Shown piece by piece: positions 24,144 to 33,069 of a stretch of DNA of 62,569 bases. Made by a program: the position numbers and the translations under genes. Numbering within the stretch: the stretch's first letter is position 1; every line of letters starts with the position of its first letter. This DNA is from Palsa-459 sp035937595. Lineage in GTDB: Bacteria > Actinomycetota > Acidimicrobiia > Acidimicrobiales > RAAP-2. The notes beneath the pieces are model-generated. The model made no database searches. It was not told the origin of the DNA and saw only the letters and a list, made by a program, of their open reading frames with translations. The stretch spans positions 1 to 62,569 of the forward strand of contig DASZHS010000066.1 of the NCBI GenBank assembly GCA_035937595.1. The letters run 5' to 3'.

Positions 24144-24314
24144 ATGCTCATCAAGCGACTGTTCAAGCTCGCCGTGCTCGCCGCCGTTGCAAGTGCGATC
24201 GCCTCGGCGGTCAAGATGGCGACCCAGGGTTCCCCGCAGCACGACGCGGCCAGCCCTGCGGCGGGCAGCGTCGACACCTGGCCGGAGGTCCCGAGGAACC
24301 CGGACGCGTCTTAG
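24144..24314 (+). CDS. Small conserved-looking membrane-anchored protein, 56 aa
   Basis: A short gene with an N-terminal basic stretch (MLIKRLFK), one hydrophobic Ala-rich helix (LAVLAAVASAIASAV) and a polar tail with AASPAAGSVDTWPEVPRNPD. Similar tails occur in small actinobacterial proteins near serA-type genes (recalled, not searched). Codon use is normal for the window. Its TAG stop overlaps the TAA stop of serA on the other strand. The function is unknown. Confidence 0.6.
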   Translation: MLIKRLFKLAVLAAVASAIASAVKMATQGSPQHDAASPAAGSVDTWPEVPRNPDAS

Positions 24315-25882
24315 AGCTCGACGCGGTGGAGCTCGTGGATGCCGTCGCCCTGGCGGATCCGCGCGAGCACCTCGTCGCCGGGGCGCCGGTCGCACGACAG
24401 GACCATGAGCGCCGTCCCCGTCGACGGGCTCGGCCCGACGGCCATGGAGGAGATCGACACCTCGGCGCGACCGAGCTCCGTGCCGACGAAGCCGATCTTC
24501 CCGGGCCGATCGTCGTTGCGCACGACCAGCATGTGGGTCGCGGGTGGGATCTCGACGGCGTGGCCGTCCACGGTCACGATCCTCGGCTCGACGCGCGTCC
24601 CGGCGGTCGCCAGCGTGCCGGAGACCGAGTGCGTCGCGGAGCGCACCGTGAGCACGCTCACGAAGTCGGGGCTCTGGAGCACGGAGCTCTCCGCCCACTC
24701 GATGCCGGCCGCATGGGCGACCTGGGGGGCGTTCACGTAGGACACCGACGACTCTGCGCGCACCGAGCAGACCCCCTTCAGGGCGCACAGGGTGAGGATC
24801 GAGGTCCCCGCCCCGGCGAGCTCACCCTGGTACTGCACCTCGAAGGACGTCGGGTCGGCGTCGTGCAGGCAGCTCAGGAACCGTCCCAGCTGCTCGGCGA
24901 GCCCCATGAAGGGGCGCACCACGTCCGAGACCTCCTCCGCCGCCACGTTCACGGCGAAGGGCACGAACTGGCCGTCGAGCGCGAGCACGACCTGCTCGGC
25001 GATCGTCACCCCTGCCCGGTCCTGCGCCTCGACCGTGCTCGCGCCGAGGTGGGGGGCGACGACGACCGAGTCGAGCTCGAACAGCGGTGACGCGGTGCAG
25101 GGCTCCTCGGCGAACACGTCGAGGGCCGCCCCCTGGATCCGGCCACGTTGGATCGCCTCGACGAGGTCGGCCTCGACGACGATGCCGCCGCGCGCGGTGT
25201 TGACGAGCCGCTGGCCCGGCTTCGCGCGCGCGAGGAGCGCCGCATCGATCAACCCGATCGTCGAGGCGTTCTTGGGCAGGTGGATCGAGACGAAGTCGCT
25301 CACGGCCATGAGCTCGTCGAGCGCCAGCAGCTCCACCCCCATGTGCGTCGCGCGCTCCTTCGAGATGAACGGGTCGAAGGCGACGAGGCGCATCCCGAAG
25401 GCCATGGCGCGCTGCGCGACGAGCGCCCCGACCCTCCCGAGGCCGATCACACCGAGGGTCTTGCCCCACAGCTCCACACCCTCGAACCTCGCTCGCTCCC
25501 ACTTGCCGGACGTGAGCGAGGCATGTGCCTGCGGGAGGTTCCGCGCCTGGGCGAGCAGCAGGGCCATCGCCTGCTCGGCCGCCGACACGATGTTCGAGAG
25601 CGGGGCGTTGACGACCATCACGCCCCGTGCCGTCGCCGTCTCGACGTCGACGTTGTCGAGCCCGATGCCCGCGCGACCCACGACGACGAGGTCCTCGCCG
25701 GCCTCGAGCACCTCCGCGGTGACCTGGGTCGCCGAGCGGATGACGAGGGCGGCCGCACCCTTCACGGCGTCGATCAGCTCGCTCGGGCTGAGCGAGAGCG
25801 CCTCGTCCACGTCGTGGCCCGCCGCGCGGAGGGTTTCGATCCCCGACGCGGCGATCCGCTCGGTCACCAGTACACGGGCCAC
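24311..25882 (-). CDS. serA: D-3-phosphoglycerate dehydrogenase
   Basis: This enzyme catalyses the first committed step of serine synthesis, NAD-dependent oxidation of 3-phosphoglycerate. The 523-residue long form has the nucleotide fold GLGRVG (147-152), catalytic Arg in NTARGGIV, Glu in DVFAEEP and His in PHLGAS, then the intervening domain and an ACT domain from about residue 450 (HMLVVRNDDRPGKIGFVGTE). Long forms in actinobacteria are inhibited by serine through these regulatory domains. GTG 25882 has a GGAAGGAG site. It is 46 bases downstream of the aminotransferase gene and probably co-transcribed. Confidence 0.95.
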   Translation of the reverse strand: MARVLVTERIAASGIETLRAAGHDVDEALSLSPSELIDAVKGAAALVIRSATQVTAEVLEAGEDLVVVGRAGIGLDNVDVETATARGVMVVNAPLSNIVSAAEQAMALLLAQARNLPQAHASLTSGKWERARFEGVELWGKTLGVIGLGRVGALVAQRAMAFGMRLVAFDPFISKERATHMGVELLALDELMAVSDFVSIHLPKNASTIGLIDAALLARAKPGQRLVNTARGGIVVEADLVEAIQRGRIQGAALDVFAEEPCTASPLFELDSVVVAPHLGASTVEAQDRAGVTIAEQVVLALDGQFVPFAVNVAAEEVSDVVRPFMGLAEQLGRFLSCLHDADPTSFEVQYQGELAGAGTSILTLCALKGVCSVRAESSVSYVNAPQVAHAAGIEWAESSVLQSPDFVSVLTVRSATHSVSGTLATAGTRVEPRIVTVDGHAVEIPPATHMLVVRNDDRPGKIGFVGTELGRAEVSISSMAVGPSPSTGTALMVLSCDRRPGDEVLARIRQGDGIHELHRVEL

Positions 25883-25928
25883 GACACTCCTTCCGGCGGG
25901 GTCGCCAAGGCTACGGGCGACGGCGCGC

Positions 25929-27155
25929 TCAGCCGCCGGCGGCGAACCTCGCGAGGCGCGAGAGCCCCTCGTCGAGGTCGTCGTCCGAGATCGCGCACGA
26001 CAGCCGCAGGTGCCCGGCCCCTCCGAACGCCTCACCGGGGACCACCGCGACGAGGACGGCGTCGACGAGGTGCTCGGCGAGCTCGGCGGTCGACGCCGAC
26101 GCACGTCCCGCCAGGGTTCGACCGAGCAGCCCGGTCACGTCGGGGAAGCAGTAGAACGCGCCGTCGGGCACGACGCAGGTCACGCCGTCGATCGCGTTCA
26201 GCCGGCTGGCCATCTCGCGCCGGCGGCGCTCGAAGGCGGCGCGCATCTCGTCGGCGGCGGACAGGTCGCCGGTGAGCGCGGCGAGCGCGGCGCACTGGGC
26301 GACGTTGGCGATGTTCGAGGTGATCTGGGACTGGAGGTTCACGGCCGCCGACGCGACGTCGAGAGGTGCGGCGAGCCACCCCACGCGCCAGCCGGTCATC
26401 GCGTAGGTCTTGGCGACCCCGTTGATCACGATCGCGCGGTCGGCGAGCTCGGGCACGGCCACCGGCATGGAGCACTGCACCGCGTCGCCGAAGACGAGAT
26501 GCCCGTAGATCTCGTCGCACAGCACCCAGACCCCGTGCGCGGCGGCCCACTCGCCGATCGCGGCGACGAGCGAAGGGGGGTAGACAGAGCCGGTCGGGTT
26601 GCACGGCGAGTTGAAGATGAGCGCCTTGGTGCGCGGGGTGCGCGCGGCCTCGAGGGCGTCCACGGTGACCTGGTACCGCGCCACCGGCGACGTCGCCACG
26701 ATGGTGGGCGTCCCGCCCGCGAGCCGCACCGACTCGGGGTAGGTGGTCCAGTACGGCGCGGGGATCAGGACCTCGTCGCCGGGGTCGAGCAGGCTGAGCA
26801 GCGCCGTGTAGACGGCGTGCTTGGCACCGTTCGTGACGACGACCTGGTCGGGCGTGAGGACGAGGCCGCTGTCGCGGGCGGTCGCCGCGCAGATCGCCGC
26901 GCGCAGCGCGGGCAGTCCCGCGGTCGGGGTGTACTTGTGCATCGCGGGGTCCGCGCAGGCCCGCTGCGCGGCCTCGATGACCGCGGGTGGCGTCGGGAAG
27001 TTCGGCTCCCCCGCGGCGAAGGAGATGACGGGCTCGCCGGCGGCGCGCATGGCCTTGGCGCGCGCGTCGACGGCGAGCGTCGCGGAGGGCTCGAGCGAGG
27101 CGAGCAGCGCCGAGACCCGCCGCGTCGCGGTCGGCGTCGTCGCCATGACTGGCAT
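25929..27155 (-). CDS. Class I aminotransferase (aspartate aminotransferase-like)
   Basis: A fold-type I PLP enzyme of 405-408 residues. Motifs are AGEPNFPTPPAVIEAA, the NSPCNPTGSVYP box, CDEIYGHLVFG, and the PLP lysine in GVAKTYAMTGWRVGW, with the substrate Arg in LRLSCAISD. This is the aspartate/prephenate aminotransferase (AspC/PatA-type) layout. Starts at 27155 or 27146 both fit. Neither has a ribosome site, and serC starts only 9-18 bases away on the other strand, so leaderless translation is likely. It could supply glutamate or aspartate nitrogen; the exact substrate is uncertain. Confidence 0.88.
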   Translation of the reverse strand: MPVMATTPTATRRVSALLASLEPSATLAVDARAKAMRAAGEPVISFAAGEPNFPTPPAVIEAAQRACADPAMHKYTPTAGLPALRAAICAATARDSGLVLTPDQVVVTNGAKHAVYTALLSLLDPGDEVLIPAPYWTTYPESVRLAGGTPTIVATSPVARYQVTVDALEAARTPRTKALIFNSPCNPTGSVYPPSLVAAIGEWAAAHGVWVLCDEIYGHLVFGDAVQCSMPVAVPELADRAIVINGVAKTYAMTGWRVGWLAAPLDVASAAVNLQSQITSNIANVAQCAALAALTGDLSAADEMRAAFERRRREMASRLNAIDGVTCVVPDGAFYCFPDVTGLLGRTLAGRASASTAELAEHLVDAVLVAVVPGEAFGGAGHLRLSCAISDDDLDEGLSRLARFAAGG

Positions 27156-27164
27156 GATGCCATA

Positions 27165-28289
27165 GTGCCCGGCGCCCCCGAGCTCACGATCCCGGCGTCG
27201 CTGCTCCCGCGCGACGGGCGGTTCGGCTCGGGACCGTCGAAGGTCCGGGCCGCCCAGGTCGAGGCCCTCGCCGCGGACGCCCCGACGTACCTCGGGACCT
27301 CGCACCGCCAGGCGCCGGTGCGCGCGGTGGTCGAGGAGATCCGAGCGGGGCTCGCCACCTTGTTCTCGCTCCCCGACGGCTACGAGGTGCTGCTCGGCAA
27401 CGGTGGGACCACGACGTTCTGGGACGCGGCGACCTTCTCTTTGATCGAGCGGCGCAGCGAGCACCTCAGCTTCGGGGAGTTCTCCGCCAAGTTCGCCGCG
27501 GCGACGCGCGCGGCCCCGCACCTCGACGACCCACTCGTCATCGAGTCCGCCCCCGGCACGCACCCCGAGGCCGTCGTCGACGACTCCGTCGACACCTACG
27601 CGCTCACGCACAACGAGACCTCGACGGGCGTCATGGCGCCGATCGAGCGCCCGGACGCCGCGGGCGGCCTCGTCATCGTCGACGCGACGAGCGCGGCGGG
27701 CGGCGTGCTCGTCGACGTGACCGAGTGCGACTGCTACTACTTCTCTCCGCAGAAGAGCTTCGCCTCGGATGCCGGGCTGTGGCTGGCGCTCTGCTCGCCC
27801 GCCGCGATCGAGCGGATCGAGCGGCTCGCGGCCTCGCCGCGCTGGACACCGCCCACCCTCGACCTCAAGATCGCCCTCGACAACTCGCGGCTCCAGCAGA
27901 CCTACAACACGCCCGCGCTCGCCACCCTGCACCTGCTGCGCTCGCAGCTGCGCTGGATGCTCGAGCACGGCGGGCTCGCCTTCACCGCCTCACGCTGCGA
28001 CCGCTCCGCCGAGCGGCTCTACGGCTGGGCCGAGGCGAGCGGGTTCGCACGTCCGTTCGTGACGACGCCCGCCATGCGCAGCCGCGTGGTCGCGACGATC
28101 GACCTCGACGACGCGATCGACGCGCTCGTGGTCGCCGGGGTGCTGCGACGCAACGGCGTCGTCGACACCGAGCCCTACCGCAAGCTCGGGCGCAACCAGC
28201 TCCGGATCGCCATGTTCCCGGCGATCGACCCCGAGGACGTCGCGGCGCTCTGCGCGTGCATCGACTGGGTGGTCGGGGCGCTGTCCTGA
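27165..28289 (+). CDS. serC: Phosphoserine aminotransferase
   Basis: This enzyme converts 3-phosphohydroxypyruvate and glutamate to phosphoserine, the second step of serine synthesis. The 374-residue protein is of the actinobacterial type: GRFGSGPSKVRAAQVEAL, GTSHRQAPV, LGNGGTTTFWDAATF, THNETSTGVM, VDATSAAGG and the PLP lysine in FSPQKSFASDAG. Both serA and serC are in the locus but on opposite strands, with the aspartate-type aminotransferase between them. GTG 27165 has no ribosome site. Confidence 0.93.
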   Translation: MPGAPELTIPASLLPRDGRFGSGPSKVRAAQVEALAADAPTYLGTSHRQAPVRAVVEEIRAGLATLFSLPDGYEVLLGNGGTTTFWDAATFSLIERRSEHLSFGEFSAKFAAATRAAPHLDDPLVIESAPGTHPEAVVDDSVDTYALTHNETSTGVMAPIERPDAAGGLVIVDATSAAGGVLVDVTECDCYYFSPQKSFASDAGLWLALCSPAAIERIERLAASPRWTPPTLDLKIALDNSRLQQTYNTPALATLHLLRSQLRWMLEHGGLAFTASRCDRSAERLYGWAEASGFARPFVTTPAMRSRVVATIDLDDAIDALVVAGVLRRNGVVDTEPYRKLGRNQLRIAMFPAIDPEDVAALCACIDWVVGALS

Positions 28290-28326
28290 CCGCTCTCGGT
28301 GCGGGGCGTGCCGCCTCGCCGCGGGC

Positions 28327-29136
28327 TCAGGCGACGGCACCCGACGGGGCGGCGACGCCGTGGCGCGCGAGGAAGGCGCGCACGGAGAGCACGCACAGCG
28401 GCTGGTCCGCGCTCGGCAGCGTGCACGTCACGCGCCACGCCGTCGGGTGGCGGGCGCCAGGCAGGTGCCAGAGCATCGCCCCGTAGGCGGCGAGGGCGCC
28501 GCCGGAGGGCTCGCCCGAGCCGAGGACCCCCGGCGGGTCGACGAACAGCACGGTCGAGCCCGAGACGTCGGTGCGCCGCTCCTCGGCGGCGTGGCGGCAG
28601 CTCGACCGGTAGATCACCGCGTACTGGTGCGCCGCCGCGGCGAACAGCGGGCACGCGGTCTCGATGCTGCAGCCCGCGCACCCCCCGGTCTGGGTCGCCA
28701 CGATGCCGCTGCGCACGGCGGTGACGTGGCCCCACGACGGCCGCTGCTCGCCGGGCGGGTACACGATGAGCGTGCTCGAGCCCGCGACGCCGTCGAGCGC
28801 CGTGCAGCCCCACGCGGTCGGGGCGACGACGTCGAGGGTCCCGAGCCCGTCGGTGAACACCGACACCGTCGGTGCGAGCGCGCGCGAGAGCACGGCGCGG
28901 ACGAACCTCGGCAGGTCGACGTCGCGCGCCGAAGGGATGCCGTAGCTCGTCGGGCACCGCGCGACGGGGAGGTTCGCCACCACGAGCGTCCCGGCCACGG
29001 CCCAGGGCTGGGCGGGCAGCCCGGGCGAGGGGCTCGGGACGAGGAGGGCGGCGACGATCGCGACGCTGGCCACGCAGAGCCCCACGAGGCTGAGCGCGGC
29101 CGCGCGCTGCGAGACGCGGGGCGCGCGGGCGTGCAT
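28327..29136 (-). CDS. Secreted or membrane-anchored protein of unknown function
   Basis: A 269-residue protein with an N-terminal signal or anchor (ALSLVGLCVASVAIVAALLV). The outside part holds RCPTSYGIPSA, APTAWGCTALDGVAGSSTLI, then a Cys-rich core GGCAGCSIETACPLF and a final CTLPSADQPLC. The spacing suggests several disulfides. It resembles uncharacterised actinobacterial exported proteins; I cannot name a family. It starts 6 bases after gatB on the same strand and may be the last gene of that operon. Confidence 0.65.
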   Translation of the reverse strand: MHARAPRVSQRAAALSLVGLCVASVAIVAALLVPSPSPGLPAQPWAVAGTLVVANLPVARCPTSYGIPSARDVDLPRFVRAVLSRALAPTVSVFTDGLGTLDVVAPTAWGCTALDGVAGSSTLIVYPPGEQRPSWGHVTAVRSGIVATQTGGCAGCSIETACPLFAAAAHQYAVIYRSSCRHAAEERRTDVSGSTVLFVDPPGVLGSGEPSGGALAAYGAMLWHLPGARHPTAWRVTCTLPSADQPLCVLSVRAFLARHGVAAPSGAVA

Positions 29137-29142
29137 CGGGGT

Positions 29143-30570
29143 TCAGCGCCGAGCCGCGAGCCCTGCGACGACGGCCTTGCCGTCCGCCTTGCCGCTGGTC
29201 TCGCGCATGACCTGGCCCACGAAGAACTGCGCGAGCTTCTCGTCGCCCTCCCGGTACCGCGCCCACTCGGCCGGGTGCTGCGCGATCAGCTGATCGAGGA
29301 GCGCGTCGAGCGTGCCGTCCGCCACCCGCTCGAACCCGCGCCGCCGCGCGAGCTCGCGGGGGTCCTCGCCGCTCGCGGCGTGCTCGGCGAGGACCGTCTT
29401 CGCCTGGGTCGCGGAGAGCTCGCCGCCGGCCTCCATCTCGAGCAGCGTGGCGACGCCGTGCTCGTCGAGCGCGCCCGGGTCCTCGAGGGCGGCGACCTCG
29501 TTCGCCACGCGCGCGAGCGCGAGGGCCGCGGGCACCCCGCGATCCGCCGCGGCCGTCACGAACCGGTCGAGGTCGTCGGCGACGACCGAGGCCACCTGGT
29601 CGCGCTGGGCGGGCGTCGCGTCGCCGAGCCGCTCCAGCAGCGCGGCGCGGCGCGCGGCGGGCATTGGCGGGAGCGCCGCCGCGACGCGGTCGCGCCACGC
29701 GTCGTCAGGCACGAGCGGCAGGAGGTCGGGCTCGGGGAAGTACCGGTAGTCGTACGCCTCCTCCTTCGAGCGCATCGGCACGGTGCACCCGGCCTCCTCG
29801 TCCCAGTGGCGCGTCTCTTGGACGACGGTCCCGCCGCCCGCGAGGAGGGCGGCCTGGCGGTCGGCCTCGAACTCGATCGCGCGCTGCAGGCTGCGCAGCG
29901 AGTTGAGGTTCTTGATCTCACAGCGCGTCCCGAGCGCAGCGCCGGGCGCGCGCACCGAGACGTTGGCGTCGATGCGCAGCGAGCCTTCCTCCATGCGTCC
30001 GTCCGACGCACCGGTCGCCACGAGGATGCCGCGGAGCTCGGCGACGTAGGCGCGCGCCCCCGCCGCCGAGCGAAGGTCGGGCGCAGAGACGATCTCGACG
30101 AGGGGCACGCCCGCGCGGTTGTAGTCGACGAGCGAGCGGTCCGCGCCGTGGATCCGCCCCGAGCTCCCCACGTGGGTCGACTTGCCGGTGTCCTCCTCCA
30201 GGTGGGCGCGCTCGATCCCGACGAGCGTGCCGTCGGGCAGGGCGAGGTGGCCGTCGACGTTGATCGGCTCGTCGTACTGGCTGATCTGGTAGTCCTTCGG
30301 CATGTCGGGGTAGAAGTAGTTCTTCCGGTGGAACGACGAGGGGCGGATCGCACAGCCGAGCGCCGTGCCGATCGCCATGGCGAGCTCGACGGCCTGGCGG
30401 TTGAGCACGGGGAGCGACCCCGGCAGCCCGAGGCAGACCGGGCAGACGTTCGTGTTGGGGGCGTCCCCGAAGCGGTTCGGGCACCCGCAGAACAGCTTGG
30501 TCGCCGTCTTGAGCTCGGTATGGACCTCGAGGCCGACCACGGTCTCGAGCGCGGCCGCGCCGCTCGTCAC
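29143..30570 (-). CDS. gatB: Asp-tRNA(Asn)/Glu-tRNA(Gln) amidotransferase subunit B
   Basis: GatB phosphorylates the misacylated Glu or Asp on tRNA and holds the tRNA body. The 475-residue length is normal. Motifs include VGLEVHTELKTATKLFCGCP, CPVCLGLPGSLPV, the Mg-site YFYPDMPKDYQISQYDEPI, HLEEDTGKSTH and the YDYRYFPEPDLLPL box, followed by helical and YqeY-like C-terminal domains. The GTG start overlaps the gatA stop as GTGA. Confidence 0.95.
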   Translation of the reverse strand: MTSGAAALETVVGLEVHTELKTATKLFCGCPNRFGDAPNTNVCPVCLGLPGSLPVLNRQAVELAMAIGTALGCAIRPSSFHRKNYFYPDMPKDYQISQYDEPINVDGHLALPDGTLVGIERAHLEEDTGKSTHVGSSGRIHGADRSLVDYNRAGVPLVEIVSAPDLRSAAGARAYVAELRGILVATGASDGRMEEGSLRIDANVSVRAPGAALGTRCEIKNLNSLRSLQRAIEFEADRQAALLAGGGTVVQETRHWDEEAGCTVPMRSKEEAYDYRYFPEPDLLPLVPDDAWRDRVAAALPPMPAARRAALLERLGDATPAQRDQVASVVADDLDRFVTAAADRGVPAALALARVANEVAALEDPGALDEHGVATLLEMEAGGELSATQAKTVLAEHAASGEDPRELARRRGFERVADGTLDALLDQLIAQHPAEWARYREGDEKLAQFFVGQVMRETSGKADGKAVVAGLAARR

Positions 30571-31982
30571 GCCGCCGCCTCCAGCACCCGCGCGGCGGCG
30601 AACAGGCGCGGCTCGGCGCGCGCGGGGCTGAGCAGCTGCACGCCGATCGGCAGCCCGTCGGCGCCCGCGCCGAACGGCACGGTGATCGCCGCCTCGCCCG
30701 AGAGGTTGCTCGGGATCGTGAAGACGTCCGAGAGGTACATCGCCATCGGGTCGGTGGTCCTCGACCCGAGCGCGAAGGCCGTCGTCGGCGCGGTCGCGCC
30801 GAGCAGGACGTCGCAGTCCGCGTAGGCGGCGGCGAAGGCCTGGGCGACCAGCGTGCGCACCCGCTGGGCCTGGCCGTAGTAGGCGTCGTAGTACCCGGCC
30901 GAGAGCGCGTAGGTCCCGAGCATGATCCGCCGCTTGACCTCGTCGCCGAAGCCCTGCGTCCTCGTGGCGACGTTCATGGCCGTCACGTCGTCGGCGTCGA
31001 CGCGCAGTCCGTAGCGGACGCCGTCGTAGCGCGCGAGGTTGGAGCTCGCCTCGGCGGGGGCGATGAGGTAGTACGCGGACAGCCCGAGCCGAAGCTCCGG
31101 CACGGAGCACTCGACGACGCGCGCGCCGGCCGCCTCGAGCGCCGCCGCCGCGCGCGTGACGGCGGCGACGACGTCGTCGGCCGCCCCGTCGACCAGCTCG
31201 CGGACGAGGCCGACCCGTCGCCCGTCGACGCCGTCGTCGAGGGCGGCGACCACCGACGGCGGCCCCTCGGGGAGCGAGGTCGAGTCCATCGGGTCGTGGC
31301 CCGCGATCACCTCCAGGCACACCGCGGCGTCCTCGACGGTGGCCGCGAGCGGCCCGATCTGGTCGAGCGAGCTCGCGAAGGCGATCAGCCCGTATCGAGA
31401 GACCATCCCGTAGGTCGGCTTCATGCCCACGACGCCGCAGAGCGCCGCGGGCTGGCGGATCGAGCCCCCCGTGTCGCTCCCGAGCCCGAGGGGCACCATG
31501 CCGGCGGCGACGGCGGCGGCCGAGCCGCCCGAGGACCCACCGGGCACCCGGGTGTGGTCGTGCGGGTTGCGCGTCGGGCCGAACCCGGAGTTCTCCGTCG
31601 AGGACCCCATCGCGAACTCGTCGAGGTTCGTCTTGCCGACCGGCACCGCGCCGGCGGCCACGAGCCGGTCCACGACGGTCGCCGTGTACGGGGGCGTCCA
31701 GCCCTCGAGGATCCGGCTCGCGGCCGTCGTCGGCACGCCGCGGGTGCACAGGTTGTCCTTGAGGGCGACCGGCACCCCAGCGAGGGGCCCGGGATCGCGG
31801 CCGTCGGCGACCATGGCGTCGACGCGGTCAGCGGCGGCGCGGGCGCCGTCCCCGTCGACGTGCAGGAACGCGTGGAGGGCGCCGTCGTGGTCCGCGACGG
31901 CCCCGAGCGCGGCCTCCACCGTCGCGCGCGCCGTCGTCGCGCCGGACCGCACGCGCTCGGCGAGCTCGACCGCCGTCGTCAC
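30567..31982 (-). CDS. gatA: Glutamyl-tRNA(Gln) amidotransferase subunit A
   Basis: GatA is the glutaminase that releases ammonia for the amidation done by GatB. The 471-residue amidase has the Ser-cisSer-Lys triad: Lys in PVALKDNL, cis-Ser in GGSSGGSAAAV and the nucleophile in SDTGGSIRQPA, plus the family segment NPHDHTRVPGGSSGG. It is the central gene of gatC-gatA-gatB, joined on both sides by GTGA overlaps that should keep the subunits equimolar. Confidence 0.96.
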   Translation of the reverse strand: MTTAVELAERVRSGATTARATVEAALGAVADHDGALHAFLHVDGDGARAAADRVDAMVADGRDPGPLAGVPVALKDNLCTRGVPTTAASRILEGWTPPYTATVVDRLVAAGAVPVGKTNLDEFAMGSSTENSGFGPTRNPHDHTRVPGGSSGGSAAAVAAGMVPLGLGSDTGGSIRQPAALCGVVGMKPTYGMVSRYGLIAFASSLDQIGPLAATVEDAAVCLEVIAGHDPMDSTSLPEGPPSVVAALDDGVDGRRVGLVRELVDGAADDVVAAVTRAAAALEAAGARVVECSVPELRLGLSAYYLIAPAEASSNLARYDGVRYGLRVDADDVTAMNVATRTQGFGDEVKRRIMLGTYALSAGYYDAYYGQAQRVRTLVAQAFAAAYADCDVLLGATAPTTAFALGSRTTDPMAMYLSDVFTIPSNLSGEAAITVPFGAGADGLPIGVQLLSPARAEPRLFAAARVLEAAA

Positions 31983-32278
31983 GGCGCCTCGCCGATGATC
32001 CTCGGCACGCAGAACCGGTCGTCCTCGACGGCCGGCGCCTGGGCGAGGACCTCGTCGCGGTCGAGGCACGCGACGAGCACGTCGTCGCGCACGACGGTGC
32101 CCACCGCGAAGGGGTGCGCGGTCGGCGCGGTGCTCCCGAGGTCGAGCGCGGCCACGTCCTGGGCGTGGTCGAGGACCGCCGCCAGCTGGCCCGTGTAGCG
32201 GTCGAGCTCCTCGTCGCTCAGCGCCAGCCGCGCGAGGGCGGCGACGTGGGCGACGTCGGCGCGGGTGAGCGAGCTCAC
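31979..32278 (-). CDS. gatC: Glutamyl-tRNA(Gln) amidotransferase subunit C
   Basis: The small (99-residue) stabilising subunit that wraps the GatA-GatB interface. It shows the normal pattern: TRADVAHVAALARLALSDEE, LAAVLDHAQDVAALDL and the C-terminal VLAQAPAVEDDRFCVPRIIG. GTG 32278 overlaps the upstream hydrolase stop (GTGA), and its own stop overlaps gatA the same way. Confidence 0.94.
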   Translation of the reverse strand: MSSLTRADVAHVAALARLALSDEELDRYTGQLAAVLDHAQDVAALDLGSTAPTAHPFAVGTVVRDDVLVACLDRDEVLAQAPAVEDDRFCVPRIIGEAP

Positions 32279-33033
32279 CGCCCGTCGAACGCCGCGTCGA
32301 GGAACCGCCCGGTCTCCGCCTCGATGAGCCCGGCGTCGAAGTCGAGCGTGGCGACGTGGTAGCTCTTCTCCAGCCAGACGTGCTCGACGGGCCCCGCGAC
32401 GGTCGCGACCACGAGCTCGGAGTTGTCCGTCGTGACGACGTGGTCCTGGCGGCTCGTGAGCACGAGCGTCGGGCACGTGATGGACGCGAGCGACGCCGCC
32501 ACGCTCACGAGCCCGTCCATGAGGCTCATCGCCGCGGCGATCGGCACGCCGGCGTAGCCGTACTCGTCGGCGCCCTCGAGCGCGATGTCGTTCGCGACGC
32601 CGTCGATGGTCTCGACGCCCGCGTCGAGCAGCGCCCGCCCGCCCTCGCGGAGCTCGTCGGCGATGGGCTTCACGAGGGGGTTGATCGCGACGAGCGCCGC
32701 GGTCTCGGGGCGGCCCTCGGCCAGCCAGCAGGCGAGCCCGCCGCCCATCGAGAGCCCGGCGATGCCGACGGCGCTGCACCGCGCGGCGAGCGCGTCAAAG
32801 GACGCGGCGGCCGCGGCGGTCCAGTCGGCCCAGCGCGTCGGGACCATGTCGTCGAGGCTGGTGCCGTGGCCGGGCAGCCGCGGCAGCTCGACGCTGTAGC
32901 CGCGGTCCGCGAGCGACTCGGCGAGCGGGCGCATCGAGGCGGGGCTGCCGGTGAAGCCGTGGAGCACGAGCACCCCGCGGTCGCCACCGGTCGCGGAGAA
33001 CGGCGCAGCGCCGGCGACAACGGGTGCGGTCAT
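32275..33033 (-). CDS. Alpha/beta hydrolase (carboxylesterase Est30-like)
   Basis: A 252-residue serine hydrolase of the carboxylesterase/monoacylglycerol-lipase type: LVLHGFTGSPASM (oxyanion site), GIAGLSMGGGLACW (nucleophile Ser ~107), Asp in LTSRQDHVV and His in SYHVATLD, the canonical triad. It is translationally coupled to gatC, an unexpected partner for a tRNA amidotransferase operon. No functional link is known. Confidence 0.88.
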   Translation of the reverse strand: MTAPVVAGAAPFSATGGDRGVLVLHGFTGSPASMRPLAESLADRGYSVELPRLPGHGTSLDDMVPTRWADWTAAAAASFDALAARCSAVGIAGLSMGGGLACWLAEGRPETAALVAINPLVKPIADELREGGRALLDAGVETIDGVANDIALEGADEYGYAGVPIAAAMSLMDGLVSVAASLASITCPTLVLTSRQDHVVTTDNSELVVATVAGPVEHVWLEKSYHVATLDFDAGLIEAETGRFLDAAFDGR

Positions 33034-33069
33034 GGCGGCCGAGCCTACTGGCGCCGTTATCCTTCGCCC

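Noticed and set aside
24792..27164. Very long plus-strand frame leading into serC
   Set aside because: The ~790 codons before serC lie over serA and the aminotransferase on the other strand and read low-complexity Arg/Ser/Thr sequence.
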